Below are positions 1 through 11,099 of a stretch of DNA of 64,000 bases, piece after piece. How positions within the stretch are numbered: position 1 is the stretch's first letter; the number at the start of each line of letters is the position of its first letter. The position numbers and the translations under genes were made by a program. Source of the stretch: Pelecanus crispus. Taxonomy: Eukaryota; Chordata; Aves; Pelecaniformes; Pelecanidae. The notes below the pieces were generated by a model. The model worked only from the letters and a program-made list of their open reading frames with translations, searched no databases and was not told the DNA's origin. The stretch lies in assembly GCF_030463565.1 (NCBI RefSeq), contig NC_134648.1:47678346-47742345 (forward strand), given 5' to 3'.

Positions 1-371
1 TCGCCCCCCACATCATGCTGTCCCCGGCACATCCCCATAGCTCCAGCAGCATGTCCACCAGCTCTGCTCCTTGCTGCCTCCAGGATGCCCTCAAACACAA
101 ATGTGCTGCCTGAGCTCCTCATCTTCAGCCCCAGGCCCGGTCACGGGTCCTTTTGTCCTGCTGCTGATGGTGCAGATGGGGCAAGGGAGTCCTCGGTTCC
201 AGGCTGCGTTCCCGCCAGGGCTAAGCAAGAGTCCAGTCAGCTCTTCCCTGCTGGAGTCCTGCTCCCCACCTCTGCTTGGAGGGGCACGGCTCCGCAAGTC
301 CCCCACACTGGGGGGAAACGCAGCTGGCTCAAACCCAGGCAGCAGGAGCAAGGCCGGGGGCAGAGCGGAGG
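1..371 (-). other. PGF: PGF 3' UTR (partial, continues past window start)
   Basis: This stretch lies directly downstream of the PGF stop codon. I see no AATAAA-type signal on the minus strand here, so the 3' UTR probably continues beyond position 1. It is GC-rich, and its open frames on both strands resemble no known protein. Confidence 0.6.
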
Positions 372-3300
372 CTACCTGCGCGGCGTGCCACATCTGCAAA
401 GAGAGCACGGCATGGGGTGAGTGCTGCCAGGATCGGGGGGACACCAGGACCTCCAGGCTCACCCGCTCTGCCCTGGGTCCCCCCCTCCCTGTACCTGGCC
501 TCTCCAGCACCGAACCCTGGGGTAGGGACCACAGGCAGCCTCTTCATGGAGAAGAGCAAGGGTGACAGGACTCTAGGTGCTGGCTGAGCCCCAAGCAGCA
601 AGCTTCAGACAAAAATGGGGAAATACAATGGGAAAGTGCCAGACACAGGCACCATACCCCAAAAGTGCCTGCAGTAGGAGGCCAGCCTGTGCTGTTATAG
701 CAAACGGTTTGAGACAGTCAGCTAAATGTAAGGAGGGAAAGGGCAGAGTAACCCAAACAACGACTAGCCAAGGACTGCAGGAAGGACACTGCTGGCAGCA
801 AGATGAGGCTGAAACTGGAAATTCATGGATCCAGGAAACCCAGCATAGTCTGTGATAGCAATAGGGCCACACACCATCAAGTCACCCAGCCCATCGATCC
901 CCACCCTGGGTGGGACTGGCCAGCTTTGAGCAGCTGAGCATGGAGACTACTGAGCACCTACTGAGCCTTCAGTAGAAGGCCCATTTCCCCACAGCTGCCC
1001 ACTGTCCCCTCTGTCCTGCTTTCTCCTGTGTCTGCTCTGCACAAACCCTCACTGCTCACAGCATCAGTAAAGGCTTAACAAAGCTGCTCATCCCAAAGAA
1101 ATGAATGCAGAAGACACCACCCACACCTGCCCTGCTCACTTACAGTTCACAGTCTTTACGTCTCTTCTTGTCTTGTCTTCTCTTACCTCGGCCCTTGGAT
1201 CTCCTCCTTTGAAAGGAAAGTACCACAAGAGAGGCTGATGTGTGGGAGATGAGACCCACAACCCCGGCCAGTAATGCCGCCCCGATGTCGCTTACCTTCC
1301 CAACCTCATCAGGTCCTGCCGGGGCCTGCGGGGCGGGAAAAGGACAGAGTGAAGTGGTTACTCGGGCAATGCTGTCTGTCGAGCCGCTGGAGGTGATTTA
1401 TCAAGATGCCCCAGTGCGCAGCACAATCTACGTGTTATTATTCATGCTTAGAACAGACCCAGTATGACTTCTCTCCACATTATCAACTCCTCAGCCCAGA
1501 GCTGAGTGCAATAGGCAGAGAGAAGGCAGAGGCAGCAAAGGGGAAGGGGATGGTCGGTTTTGGTGACTCTCCTGGGGATATGACATTTTGCCCATGAGGC
1601 CGGGAAGCACAGGTTCAGTTTCAGCTGCTCTCAGTGACAGCTTTGATAGCTCAGCTGGTTAAACAAGATGCAACATCCTGAGTAACACGTGGGATTTGCT
1701 GCAAAGTCTCAGTAGTGGTTCTCAGACAACAGCCATGACATACTTGGCTTAAGCACCCCCTGTGTGGGCCAAGGCCAGGACATCCACCACGCCTACGCTA
1801 AACTTCAAAGGGGAGTGATGTAAAGGTGTGGAAGGCAGCTTAGGCAGAAGCCAAAAGGTGCTGCAGAAGCAAGAATTTTACACAGATTCAAAGGCAGCCG
1901 GCACAAGTACTTGTAGGAGGTCCCCTGGGAGTTACCCTAGGTAGGAAAACCGCAACAGGCTCAGGAAATTCCCTGCATGGAAAATAGCTGGAAGTGGAGG
2001 GGGGAGGGAAGTAACACACATGCTTCTTCCCACTCCCTCTTCTGCATCCACCAACAGATGCTCCAGAGACAGCGCAGAGCTGGACGGGCCTTGGGTCTGC
2101 TCCAGCACAGTCGCTCTTAGAACTGCAGGGGAATACCAACCCGGGAATCCTCAGGCTCTTCCAGGCAAGGACCACATCTAACAGCTGCCCAGCAGGACAC
2201 TCAGTCCCCAGTTTTCGCAATGCTAGATCGCCCTGGGGTCATGATGGGGAGCGAATGCCAGGACCTCTGCGCAGGCAAGTGCTGGAGAGGCTCTGCGGCA
2301 GGGGCCGGCTGCAGGCAGCACCGGAGCCGCTGCCCGCTCCCACAGCACTGCAGCCCCCGGCAGAGGCCCCGTCCTGCCCAAGCTCTCACGGCTTCTGGGA
2401 TGCAGTGAGCATCAAGGGATTAACTACGTGCCAGGAGTCTGTGGCAGGTTGGTGCTGCGCATCCATCCCAGGCCAGCGCTGCGTATCCATGCCAGGTTGG
2501 CGTGGCATGGTTTAAGGTCTCATTTGTCAGCTTGGCTGTAAACCCTTGCTCCCCAGCCCTGGATGGGGCAGCCTCCCTTAAATGGAGGCCCAAGGCCCAG
2601 CCCTTCAGCTTTCTCTTTGGGCCATGGTCACGCTCAGGTATGCCAAGCCATGGAGCTCCCTGTTGAGCCACCACCTTGGGCATGCTGCCTCACACCAAAC
2701 ACCTGCCTCGGAGCCAGCAGCCGTGCTCCATTACCCACAGGCAGCTCCTCCAGCCAGAGGAGCACATGCCAGGCGTGCCAAGGCAGCCGCAGGAATGGGG
2801 GGCACAGACATCCCTGCTCACAGAGCCAGGGTGCCGCAGCAGCTCCAGCCCTGCAGACACTGCATGGTGCCTGACCTGGCTGCAACAGTGCTACACACCC
2901 CCTTGGCTGCAGGGAGCAGGCTGCAGAGGCGCGGCGCAGCCTGCAGCTGAGCAAGGGCCTTAAGCACGGGCAAACCCCAGCATGGAGATAGTGGGGGTGT
3001 CCCAGCACGGCCTGGGTGCCCCAGGGCATCTTTGTCCCACACGCAGGGTGAGCTGGCAGGGTCACTCTTGCTGGAGGGGCACAGGGGTGCCAAGCGAACC
3101 CAGGGATCCCTACCTGCACTCGCACTGCTTGTGCTCGGTGAATGTCATCTCCACGTAGGGTGCCTCCCCATTTGGTTTTATCTTCAGGAGCTGAAAGAGG
3201 AGCAAAGGTTACTTCCCGGCCGGCAGCAGGAGGGGGCTGGACGGGCTCCCACGGCACTGCCTCGACACCCCAGCCTCTCGGGCAGACGCGTGTCGAACCT

Positions 3301-5797
3301 GTTCCTCGGGACCTCTGGCAATGGAGACTCCACCTCCACATGCAGGCAGCACCGGCCAGGCCCGGCCGCCCCGGCAGCTTGGGAGGCTCTGCTAGTGCTG
3401 CCCTGTGTCTTCAGGGCTGTAATTTAAGTCCCGCGGTCTTAGGATTTCCCAGCCTTAGAGGAGATTTTTCTGTCTCTGCCTTTGTGGAGAGCTTTCACAT
3501 TTGACCACTTTGCACATCTCCCTTCTCTGATGGAAATATCCTCCTAGTCATGTTTCCCAGACCATTCCCATTGCTGCTGCCTCCTCCTGGCCCCCTTTCC
3601 CACGGCACCGAGCCTGGAGTCAGTACCATGGTGCCTCCCCAGCCCAGGAGTGCAGGATTTGCCCTGTCACACGTCAGTCCACAGCCCAGCCCGGAATACA
3701 GGTTAGACATCCAGGGGCTTCCGAGTGTATGTTCATCATTGGTATGACCCACGCCAACCCCGCAGAAGTGCCTGGCATTGCCACCCCGCACACGGCAGTT
3801 GGATCCCGCTTGTGAAGGGAGACCTGTACTTGGGGAGTTGCCTCCCATTCATGTCAGGCACTTGCTCCACCTCAGTCAAGACTTTTTGGAGACTCCCACC
3901 CTGCCTTCCAACATGCTTTCAACCCCTGAGGAACCAAAATCACTGGTGATTTATTGCAGGCACCATGGCAAGCAGAGCTTTTCCCTGCTCCCTGCAGCAG
4001 CAGCGGGTTGATCTCCGGCAGCACAGCACAAGGGCTGCAGTGTGAGGACAACGGCTGCCTGGCACGCAGGGAAGAGCTGACCAGCAGCTTGTTCGCAGCC
4101 TGGGTTCTCCCCCCCCACTTCACACAGCTCCCACAGTGGGGACTGGAAACGCAGCTGGTGCAAGCCCTTCACGCTCACCATGCCCCCAGCACACATTCAC
4201 TGTCAGCACCGCCGCAGGCATCTCCTGACACACGAGAGCCTCGCTTCTCCCTGCAATTCAGGGGCAGCGTCTGCTTTGCCCCAGCAGGCAGAGTCACAGG
4301 CAGCGGGGACACCCCCAGCCCCACCGCAGGACAGGGAGGGTCTGGAAAGGTGATGGCAGTCAGCAAGATGGACCACGCAGAGAGGAGAGGGCAGGGAAGC
4401 AGGGAGCGAGGCCAGTACAACTGGGGGCGTCATCTGGCCTCAGGGATGAGCCCAAAGAGCAGGTAGGGGGACCGTCCTGGTTTGGCATGCATTTGAGCAG
4501 TTGTAAGCCCCCTCCCCTGTTATCCACGCTGCTACAATGCCTGGAGGATGCAAAGCCGCAAGTTCACCCTCCCAGCGCTTGGCAAGGAGCCCACCACCTC
4601 CCCGGCGCAGCCACGGCCCCGCAGCAGCAGTGCTCACCTGCATGGTCACTGTGCTTGTCTCTACGGGGACGCAGCGGAGACCCTCGTCCCCACAGCAGCC
4701 TCCACAGCGCTGCAGGGAGACACAGGAGGGTCTGAAAATGTACTCCACCTCGTTGGGGAACTCGGTAATGACGTCCACCAGCTGCTCCAGAGGCCGGCAG
4801 AAACTACGATTCCAGATCTCCCGAAACGTCAGGACTGCAAGAGACCGGGGTGGGGGGCTATAAGGAGGTGCCCCGGAGAGGCTGAGCCCAGCCGACCCAC
4901 TGCCAGGGCAGGTGCAGCAGCCGCAGCGGGGTCCTGCGTCCATCATGGGCGCACAGGGATGCCGAGGACCCCCTTGTGCCCCCAGAAAGCGCATCACCGC
5001 GCTGGTGCGAGGGCTCACGCAGCCATCACATCCAGCCCGACGGACTCTTTCTCCACCTGCCCGCCAGCTCCCTCTCCTCCTCCTCAGGCACCCCGCTTCC
5101 CCCCCGCACCCCGCCGCGGCGGGGCTCCCCCGCCTCCCCTGCCCTCCCTCGGCGGGCGCAGGAGCCCAGCCCCGCAGCGCAGCACAGAACCGTCCCCGCG
5201 AGTTTCCCAGCGGGGAGAGCGGAGTGGAGTCGAAGCGGAGCGCTCCTGCCCGGGACCCCGCACCCCGGTACCGGAGGAGCGGCGAGCCCGGGGCAGGGCT
5301 GCGCTCCGCTCCGGCCCGCCGCGGTGGCCGGTTGCCGCAAGCGCCCGGGGGAAGGGGCTGCTCCGAGCCCCGGCACAGCTCCCCGCTACCCCCCGGGCAT
5401 CGCCGCGGGGCTCCGGGGGGACGGAGCCCGCCCCCCCCCCGGCCCTGCGCGCAGCCCGCCCCGGGCTGCCGCCCCCTCCCAGCCGGGGCACCGGCGGCCG
5501 CCCGCTGCCAACTCACCGGGCGGCTCCGCGCTGGCGGTCCCCCGCGTCTCCGGGGCCTGCAGGGAGGGAAAGGCGGGCGCTGGCGGGGGCGGCACGGGGG
5601 GACCCGCCGCCGTCCCCCCGCCCCCGCCAGCGCCGGGAGGAGCCGCCCCGGCGGCCACCGCCGCCCCGGGCAGCGGCAGCGGCGGGACCGGGCTGCCCCG
5701 CTCCGACCCCCTCCCGCCGCCCGGCTCTCACCGGGGCGGGCGGCGCCCCCAGCGCCCCGGCCACCAGCAGCCGCAGGAAGGCGCCGAGCAGCCGCAT
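372..5797 (-). CDS. PGF: Placenta growth factor (VEGF family), 7 coding exons, 164 aa
   Basis: Secreted dimeric cystine-knot ligand; in mammals it binds VEGFR1 and neuropilins and promotes vessel growth. Coding exons on the complement: 5797-5732, 5556-5517, 4834-4638, 3190-3114, 1325-1296, 1206-1144, 393-372. All junctions are GT-AG and all phases match. The start MRLLGAFLRLL opens a signal peptide (about residues 1-20). The 197-base exon (residues 36-101) holds the VEGF core, including SCVSLQRCGGCCGDEGLRC; the 77-base exon ends in HKQCECR. These exon lengths are those I recall for the VEGF family. The 63-base exon encodes a basic heparin-binding stretch, RRRSKGRGKRRQDKKRRK, as in human PlGF-2. 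The last exon encodes CGTPRR, compared with human CGDAVPRR. Skipping the 63-base exon keeps frame and gives a PlGF-1-like form. N44-R-S46 is a possible glycosylation site. VEGFA and VEGFB are excluded by the TMQLLKI core and the CGTPRR tail. Confidence 0.93.
2445..2510. repeat. Short minisatellite, about 24-base unit, 2.7 copies
   Basis: Three imperfect tandem units start CAGGTTGG, CAGGCCAG and CAGGTTGG, the last one incomplete. The array lies in the long PGF intron between the 77-base and 30-base coding exons. No function is visible. Confidence 0.75.
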
Positions 5798-6300
5798 CGC
5801 CGCTCCCGCCGCCCCGGCTCCGACTCAGCGCCGCCGCTCCCGCCCCGCCGCCCCCGGCATGCCGCCGCCGCCGCCCCGCCGCTGCCGCCGGGCCACCGGC
5901 CCCGCCGCGCCGCCTCCGCCGCCGCCGGGCCATGGGAGCGCGTCCCGCTCCGCCGCCGTATTTCACCGCCGCCGCCCCGCCCCGCCCGCCCCAGCCCCGC
6001 CGCGGGGCGGGAGCAGGTGCCCGGCCCCGGCGGCCGCGGGGACGGCCGGTGCCCCCCGGCGCGGCGGAGCCCCCCGCCTCCAGCCCCCCGCACCGGCACA
6101 CGGCCGTTTCCCCCACTTCGGGCTGCCCCCGGGCTTCTAGGGACCGGGCCGTGCCCGGTGCATCCCCGGGGGGCGGGAAGCACGGGGGCTGTGTCGGGGC
6201 TCCTCGGCTCGCTGGGCTCCCCCGGGGCCCCTCCACCTCTCCCAGCGGCGGCGTGCGCCAGCCCGTGCCCACCCGGCTGCCCTGTGCCCACCCAGCAGCC
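5000..6300. promoter_or_regulatory. PGF: CpG island covering the PGF promoter, exon 1 and exon 2
   Basis: Very GC-rich and CpG-dense. It covers the first two PGF coding exons and about 500 bases upstream of the start codon at 5797. I see no canonical TATA box on the minus strand; the nearest AT-rich patch is around 5945-5965. The transcription start cannot be fixed from sequence. The long open frames across this island on both strands reflect the lack of AT-rich stop codons. Confidence 0.75.
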
Positions 6301-6341
6301 CCTTTCCCATCCATCCACCCGCTTCCCCTGCCGTTGCCCTG

Positions 6342-6420
6342 TTCCCCCCCAGCACCCCATCCCCATCCACCCACCCAGTCCCCCCCCAGCACCCCATCCC
6401 CGTCCACCCACCCCGTTCGC
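6342..6420. repeat. Imperfect minisatellite, about 37-base C-rich unit, 2 copies
   Basis: Two near-identical C-rich units containing CAGCACCCCATCCCC are followed by CCACCCACCC. Looser related sequence begins near 6270. It sits about 0.6 kb upstream of the PGF start codon at the edge of the island. Confidence 0.7.
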
Positions 6421-6429
6421 CCCAAGCTG

Positions 6430-9400
6430 CCCTGTGCCTGCCCAGCCAGCCCCTGCCGTCAGCCCCCTGGCAGGGGGTTTCCAGCCCCCTCAGCCCCAGG
6501 GACAGCATCCCGGTCCTGTCCGCCATGGGGGGGTCCCTCCAGCTTGGGAGGGAAGGGGGCACAGCCGTTCCCGCGAGCAGGTCTGGGGCCAAACCCCGCT
6601 GCCAAGGGTAAACCCAAATGAGCTCTGCGGCCTTTTCTGTTCTATTTTTAAGCCCCGGCGGCCAGGGAAGCTGGGAGGTGGGAAGGGAAGAGATGCCAGC
6701 GGGCAACACAATCCCCCAGGGGCCGCAGGTCCCAGGGAAATAACGGGCTCTGTGTCCCTGCCAGGATTCATGTTTCTGTCCTCCTGGGAGAGTGGGAAGG
6801 CTGCTCCAGGGCTTCCCTGCCCACCTCTGTGTGAGGTCTGTCCCTGCGGCGTGAGGATGCCAGTGGCTTGTCCCCAGCCCCGTGGGGTCTGTCCCCAGGG
6901 GATGTGGGACACGCCAGTTGCCTGTCCCCAGCCCCGCTGGGCCGTGCAGGTGGCAGCGGCTCAGGCGTCAGCGGGAGCTGGGCTCTGGCTGGAGCTTCCA
7001 GGCATTGGTACCGCTGAGTGTGTGAGAAAGCTGCTGGAGCAGGGCCTGGCAAATTAGCAGGGAGATGCTGCAGAGATAAGCGCACAGAAATCCCGGCCCC
7101 GCCGGGGGCCGGGTGCACTGCAATTCATCACTCAGCGGCACGGCACGGCACGGCGGCAGCTGAGGGGCTGCCGGGGGCTGCCGCGGCGGCGTTCGGTGCC
7201 TGTTCACGCTCTCGCCCCTGGCTGTGCAGCAAGGAGCAGGTAACGTCCCCGCTGCAATGGCTGGAGCGCACCTATGCTCTCCCTCTGCCACCCCACGGAC
7301 CCTCCTGGGCCAAGGGGACCCCCCCCCCCCACCTCCCCAGGGATGATTTTGAGATGGGGGTCGAAGGGAGCGTTTCCTCCCACCCGAGAGCCTGGACCAG
7401 AGGCCGCCCTGAGCAGCAGCTGCTGCCAACTCGCTGGACAGACAGAATCCTGTTATTGCAAAGACCGTGACCACATGGGGCCTCACGCCTGTCCTTGCAG
7501 GAAGGTCCCTCGGGGCCACCTCTCAGACACAAGGCCAGCCTCTGGCGCTGGAGCAAAGGCCTCTCCCCCCCGGAGCCGTGTGGCTGGGGAGAGCAGCTCT
7601 TAATTGCTGAGTGCAATCCTGTTCCTGGTCTGAAGCTATTTCCTCAGAGGCCTTGGGCAGAGTTTACATTCCTGGGATGAGCATCCCCTTTCTAGGCAGC
7701 ACAAAGCAGAGACAGGAGCAGAGAAACAATATTTGGACACTGGTAACCTGTGACCAGCAACATCCTCCTGCAAATGGGAGAAACATCCAGCTGGCTGGGG
7801 CCGCGGCTGCTCGCTTTCCCCTCTGCCTCACTCCTTCCCCAGGGGCCGAGCCTACCCTTCCCCAGCTGCAGGACCGGGCTGGAGGTCGATGCTATAAATG
7901 CACAGGCGCGTCCCTCGCACCGCCTCCCACCGGGCTCTGGGGAGCAGAGCTACGCACTTTGGGAACAAGGGACAGAAGAGGCTCAAGGGACCGGCCAGGG
8001 ACATAAGGCAAATAGAGACATTTCCTTAAAGAGCAGATGCCTCCCCCATGGTGAGCCCCATGTAGCGGCCGTGGGCTGAGACCATCGCCTCGAATGTGCC
8101 ACCACCTGCCTGTGCCACCTCCCTGCTCTGCTCGCAGCGCTGGGGAGGGAGGCGGGTGGGGAATGATGGGGTTCCGGGTGAGTCCTGGCAGTCCGGCAGG
8201 GACGGGCAGCCACGGCACCTGGCTGCAAGCACACTGCGGCGCTGCCCTGACGCGCAACAGGCTCACCTCTGTGCCTCTTACATCTTCTGGGTGAGGGGGA
8301 AGAGCAGGGGCCCAGGCTTCCTGTGAGCACCAAAGCAGCCCAGCGCAGGCAGCTGCTCTCCCCTGTGAAACCTCAGCCTGCTCACCACAGGCGAGGTCCC
8401 TCTAACTCTCCTTTTCCATAAACCAGCCCCATTTGAGCATCAAAATCCCCTCACGGGGATCTTCTCCCCTGCAAAATTCCACCTTTGTCATCTCAGATGA
8501 AAAGAGCCCAACAAAAAGTCGTACTTGTGTAGCTCTTAAGCCAACTGTAACCAGGACCTGCTGCGTCACCCCCGAAGCCCTTGGAGAACACCCCTGAAAT
8601 CCTCAGGGCATTATTTTTGTGCTGCTGCTGCTGCTATTTAGGACACCGGAGTCAGTCTGATCAGGGCTGGAGGCTTCTGTCGGGGCAAGTGCCAAATCCC
8701 CCGTGCTCCAACGCCTGGCACAGCCACCCCCTCGGGCTGCTGCTGCCGCTCCTGCCCAGCGGGCAAGTCCCCCCAGCAGCTACCTACATCCTGACTGCGA
8801 TGGGACTCCCAAGGTCAAAGCGGCATGAAAATGTAAGGCACTGGGCTCCTCGTGCCTGCCCTTCATCCCAGAGTGCCCATGTTTCACTCTTGGTGTTTTG
8901 TTCAATTGCTTTCCCTAGCCCTGTGATCTGGCTCTTAGACTCTCCTAAGTTCCCCTGTCAGTGAGCACAGGGGACTTGGTTCATAGCTAAAGCTGAGATA
9001 AACCAGCTCAATCTTCTGCACGTTGTGTCTTCACAGTGGGGATGGAAGGCAAAAGGCCAAGGGCTGGAGGCTGGCTGGTTGGAGCTGCATGTACCTGCAC
9101 GTGAGAGTGGGAACAGGGATGGGCACAGTCGGTCAGGGGCTTCCCCGGGACCAGCCTCTCCGCCAGGAGATTGCTGCCGACTTCTTCCAGGAAACATGGG
9201 GCTCTCCAGTGTCCTTGCAGGCAAGCAGGGCTGCACCAGTGACCCCTGGGTGGTCAGCATTGCTCCTCAAGGAAACAACCTGCACACAACCTGCCCGGGC
9301 ACCCGGGCCCTGAAGGACTCCCCAGAGCCATGCCGCGGCAGCTCCAACTCCGAGAGAGGCCGGCGGCAGCACATCCCTCGCTCCTGCTGGCTGGTTGCTG

Positions 9401-10980
9401 TGGCGTCAGTGCCTCCTCCCAGCCCAGGTGCGCAGGGGGATGTGTTTGCCGAGGGGGAGGCTGACAATAGGGGGAAATGGGCCGTGCCGTGCACCCCGAT
9501 GGTGGTGGCTCGCGGCCCCGGCTGCTGCTGCCCGTGGCAGGCGGAAGCGTCCGGGCTTAGTCAGCCCCGGTCGCACGTGGCAGGAACTCTGCTGTTTGTT
9601 TTGGTTCCTCGGGAGGGGAGTTCGGCCTCCCCGGGGAACCGCGACCAAAACCGCAGGCACCTGACGGCCCGGCCCCATGCCTGTGGAGAGTAGGGTCTGC
9701 CCCCCCCCGGGTCGCAGGCATCAGGGCCAGCCCAGGTCAGACACGAGTTTTGGAGGGGCATGGGACTGGCACCAGGGCTGCCCGAGAGCACTCAAGGCAG
9801 GAGACCTGGGCAAGGGGAACCCATGCAAGCCTGGCTGCGGCTCCCAGGCACGGCTTAAATCCCCCACGGGGGAGGAGGACCCTGAGACTGCCAGGTCCAA
9901 GCCCTGGGAAGCCGTGGCCCTCCGCCAGCCAGTGCTCCAGGAACAGGTCGGCAGCCGGCAGACCCAGTGCCGCTCAGCTTAACACTTCGTCTTTCAGCGC
10001 AGGCCTAGTTTAGCGCCGAGGCTGAGCCCGGGGTGGGGGACGGAGTTGCCTTCCCACCAGGGCAAAGCCGTGGGCAGGTGGCAAAGCAATGCCGGTAGCG
10101 GACAGGAGGGTTAGTGATGACCAGTCATCTCCCAGCCCAGCCGTCAATCAGCCGTGCCCGGTGGGGAGGCGACGGAGAGCACACACCACTGGGCACAGCG
10201 TTTAGTGGCCGGCTGGCCAGGCAGCTCCACGCAGCAGGGACTGGCCGGGCCACGGGTGTTAGCAGGAGAGCACAGCCCTGGAGCAGGGCGAGGCACCAGA
10301 GCCGAACCGCAGCCCCAAGCATACGTGGGTGCCTGCAGGTGAATGTTGCATCAGCAGCCTCCGCAGGGTGTGCAGTTACTGTGCCAAAACAACAGCCCCT
10401 TGCACATGAAGTGCCGAGAGTCCAGAGTGGGAAGTGGAGATGCAGCACCCGTGGCACAGCTCACCCCGCTCTGCCCAAGCTCTTCTCCCAAAGCCCTGGG
10501 TGGGAGCAGAGCCCCCAAATCCCAGAAACCCTGCAGGGATTTCCCTTCGGCAGCTGCAGAGCGCTGCACTTAGGAAAGCCCAAACAGGCTGCGACCAGGA
10601 CAGACTGGTGCGGCAGCATGTGCGTGACCCGCCACCACCAGCACAGATCAAACACCCGAGGCCCGCAGGGGACGGGAGGGATGGGGTATGGCAGCCCCAG
10701 GAGGGATGGGACTCTCCCAGCAGGAGCGAAGAAGCCTCTCTCCCCAGGAAAGAGATGGAAGTTACTTTTCCACTGGAGAACCAAGCATATTCTGCACATC
10801 TATCATGTTTCATCTGCCCCGGGAAAACAGCAGCAAGCACTGAATGGAGAGGAGAGGCACACAGGCACGAACTGTCCGCTGCTCTGCCGCTGTCCTTCCC
10901 CTCCCAGCTCTCCCAGCCCAGCCAGCCGGTGGGCAGGGGCTGCCAGGCGCTTTTCTCCCCTGCCAAACTCGAACCCAATC
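6430..10980. other. PGF-EIF2B2 intergenic DNA, first part: no gene seen
   Basis: I read both strands here for conserved exons, splice-bounded open frames, RNA genes and transposons and found none I can support. There are short low-complexity runs: a C run at 7320-7330 and a short CTG repeat near 8622-8637. Open frames are GC-driven and unlike known proteins. Confidence 0.6.
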
Positions 10981-10984
10981 CACG

Positions 10985-11095
10985 CCCAGCCCAGAGCTTC
11001 TGGCCGCTTATCATGTGGATGCAGTTCTCCTGCTTTTAGCTGTCATAATATTGACACAAAGCAAAATAATAGTGACGGCGAGTCTCTGCCTGGCT
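10985..11095. promoter_or_regulatory. Candidate noncoding regulatory element
   Basis: An AT-rich island of about 100 bases in GC-rich surroundings. It contains a GATA-type CTTATCA near 11007, TCATAATATTGACAC near 11043-11057 and AAAATAATAGTGAC near 11063-11076. It encodes nothing clear. Local composition and transcription-factor-like words suggest a conserved noncoding element; conservation was not tested. Confidence 0.3.
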
Positions 11096-11099
11096 CTAG

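Noticed and set aside
4440-6425. 661-codon open frame on minus across PGF exons and introns
   Set aside because: It runs through PGF introns and the CpG island; only the VLTFREIW to TMQ part (the 197-base exon) is real coding sequence. The rest is GC-driven open frame.
4976-7057. 693-codon and 569-codon open frames on plus over the PGF island
   Set aside because: Proline/arginine-rich translation of a CpG island, antisense to PGF exons, with no domain or family resemblance.
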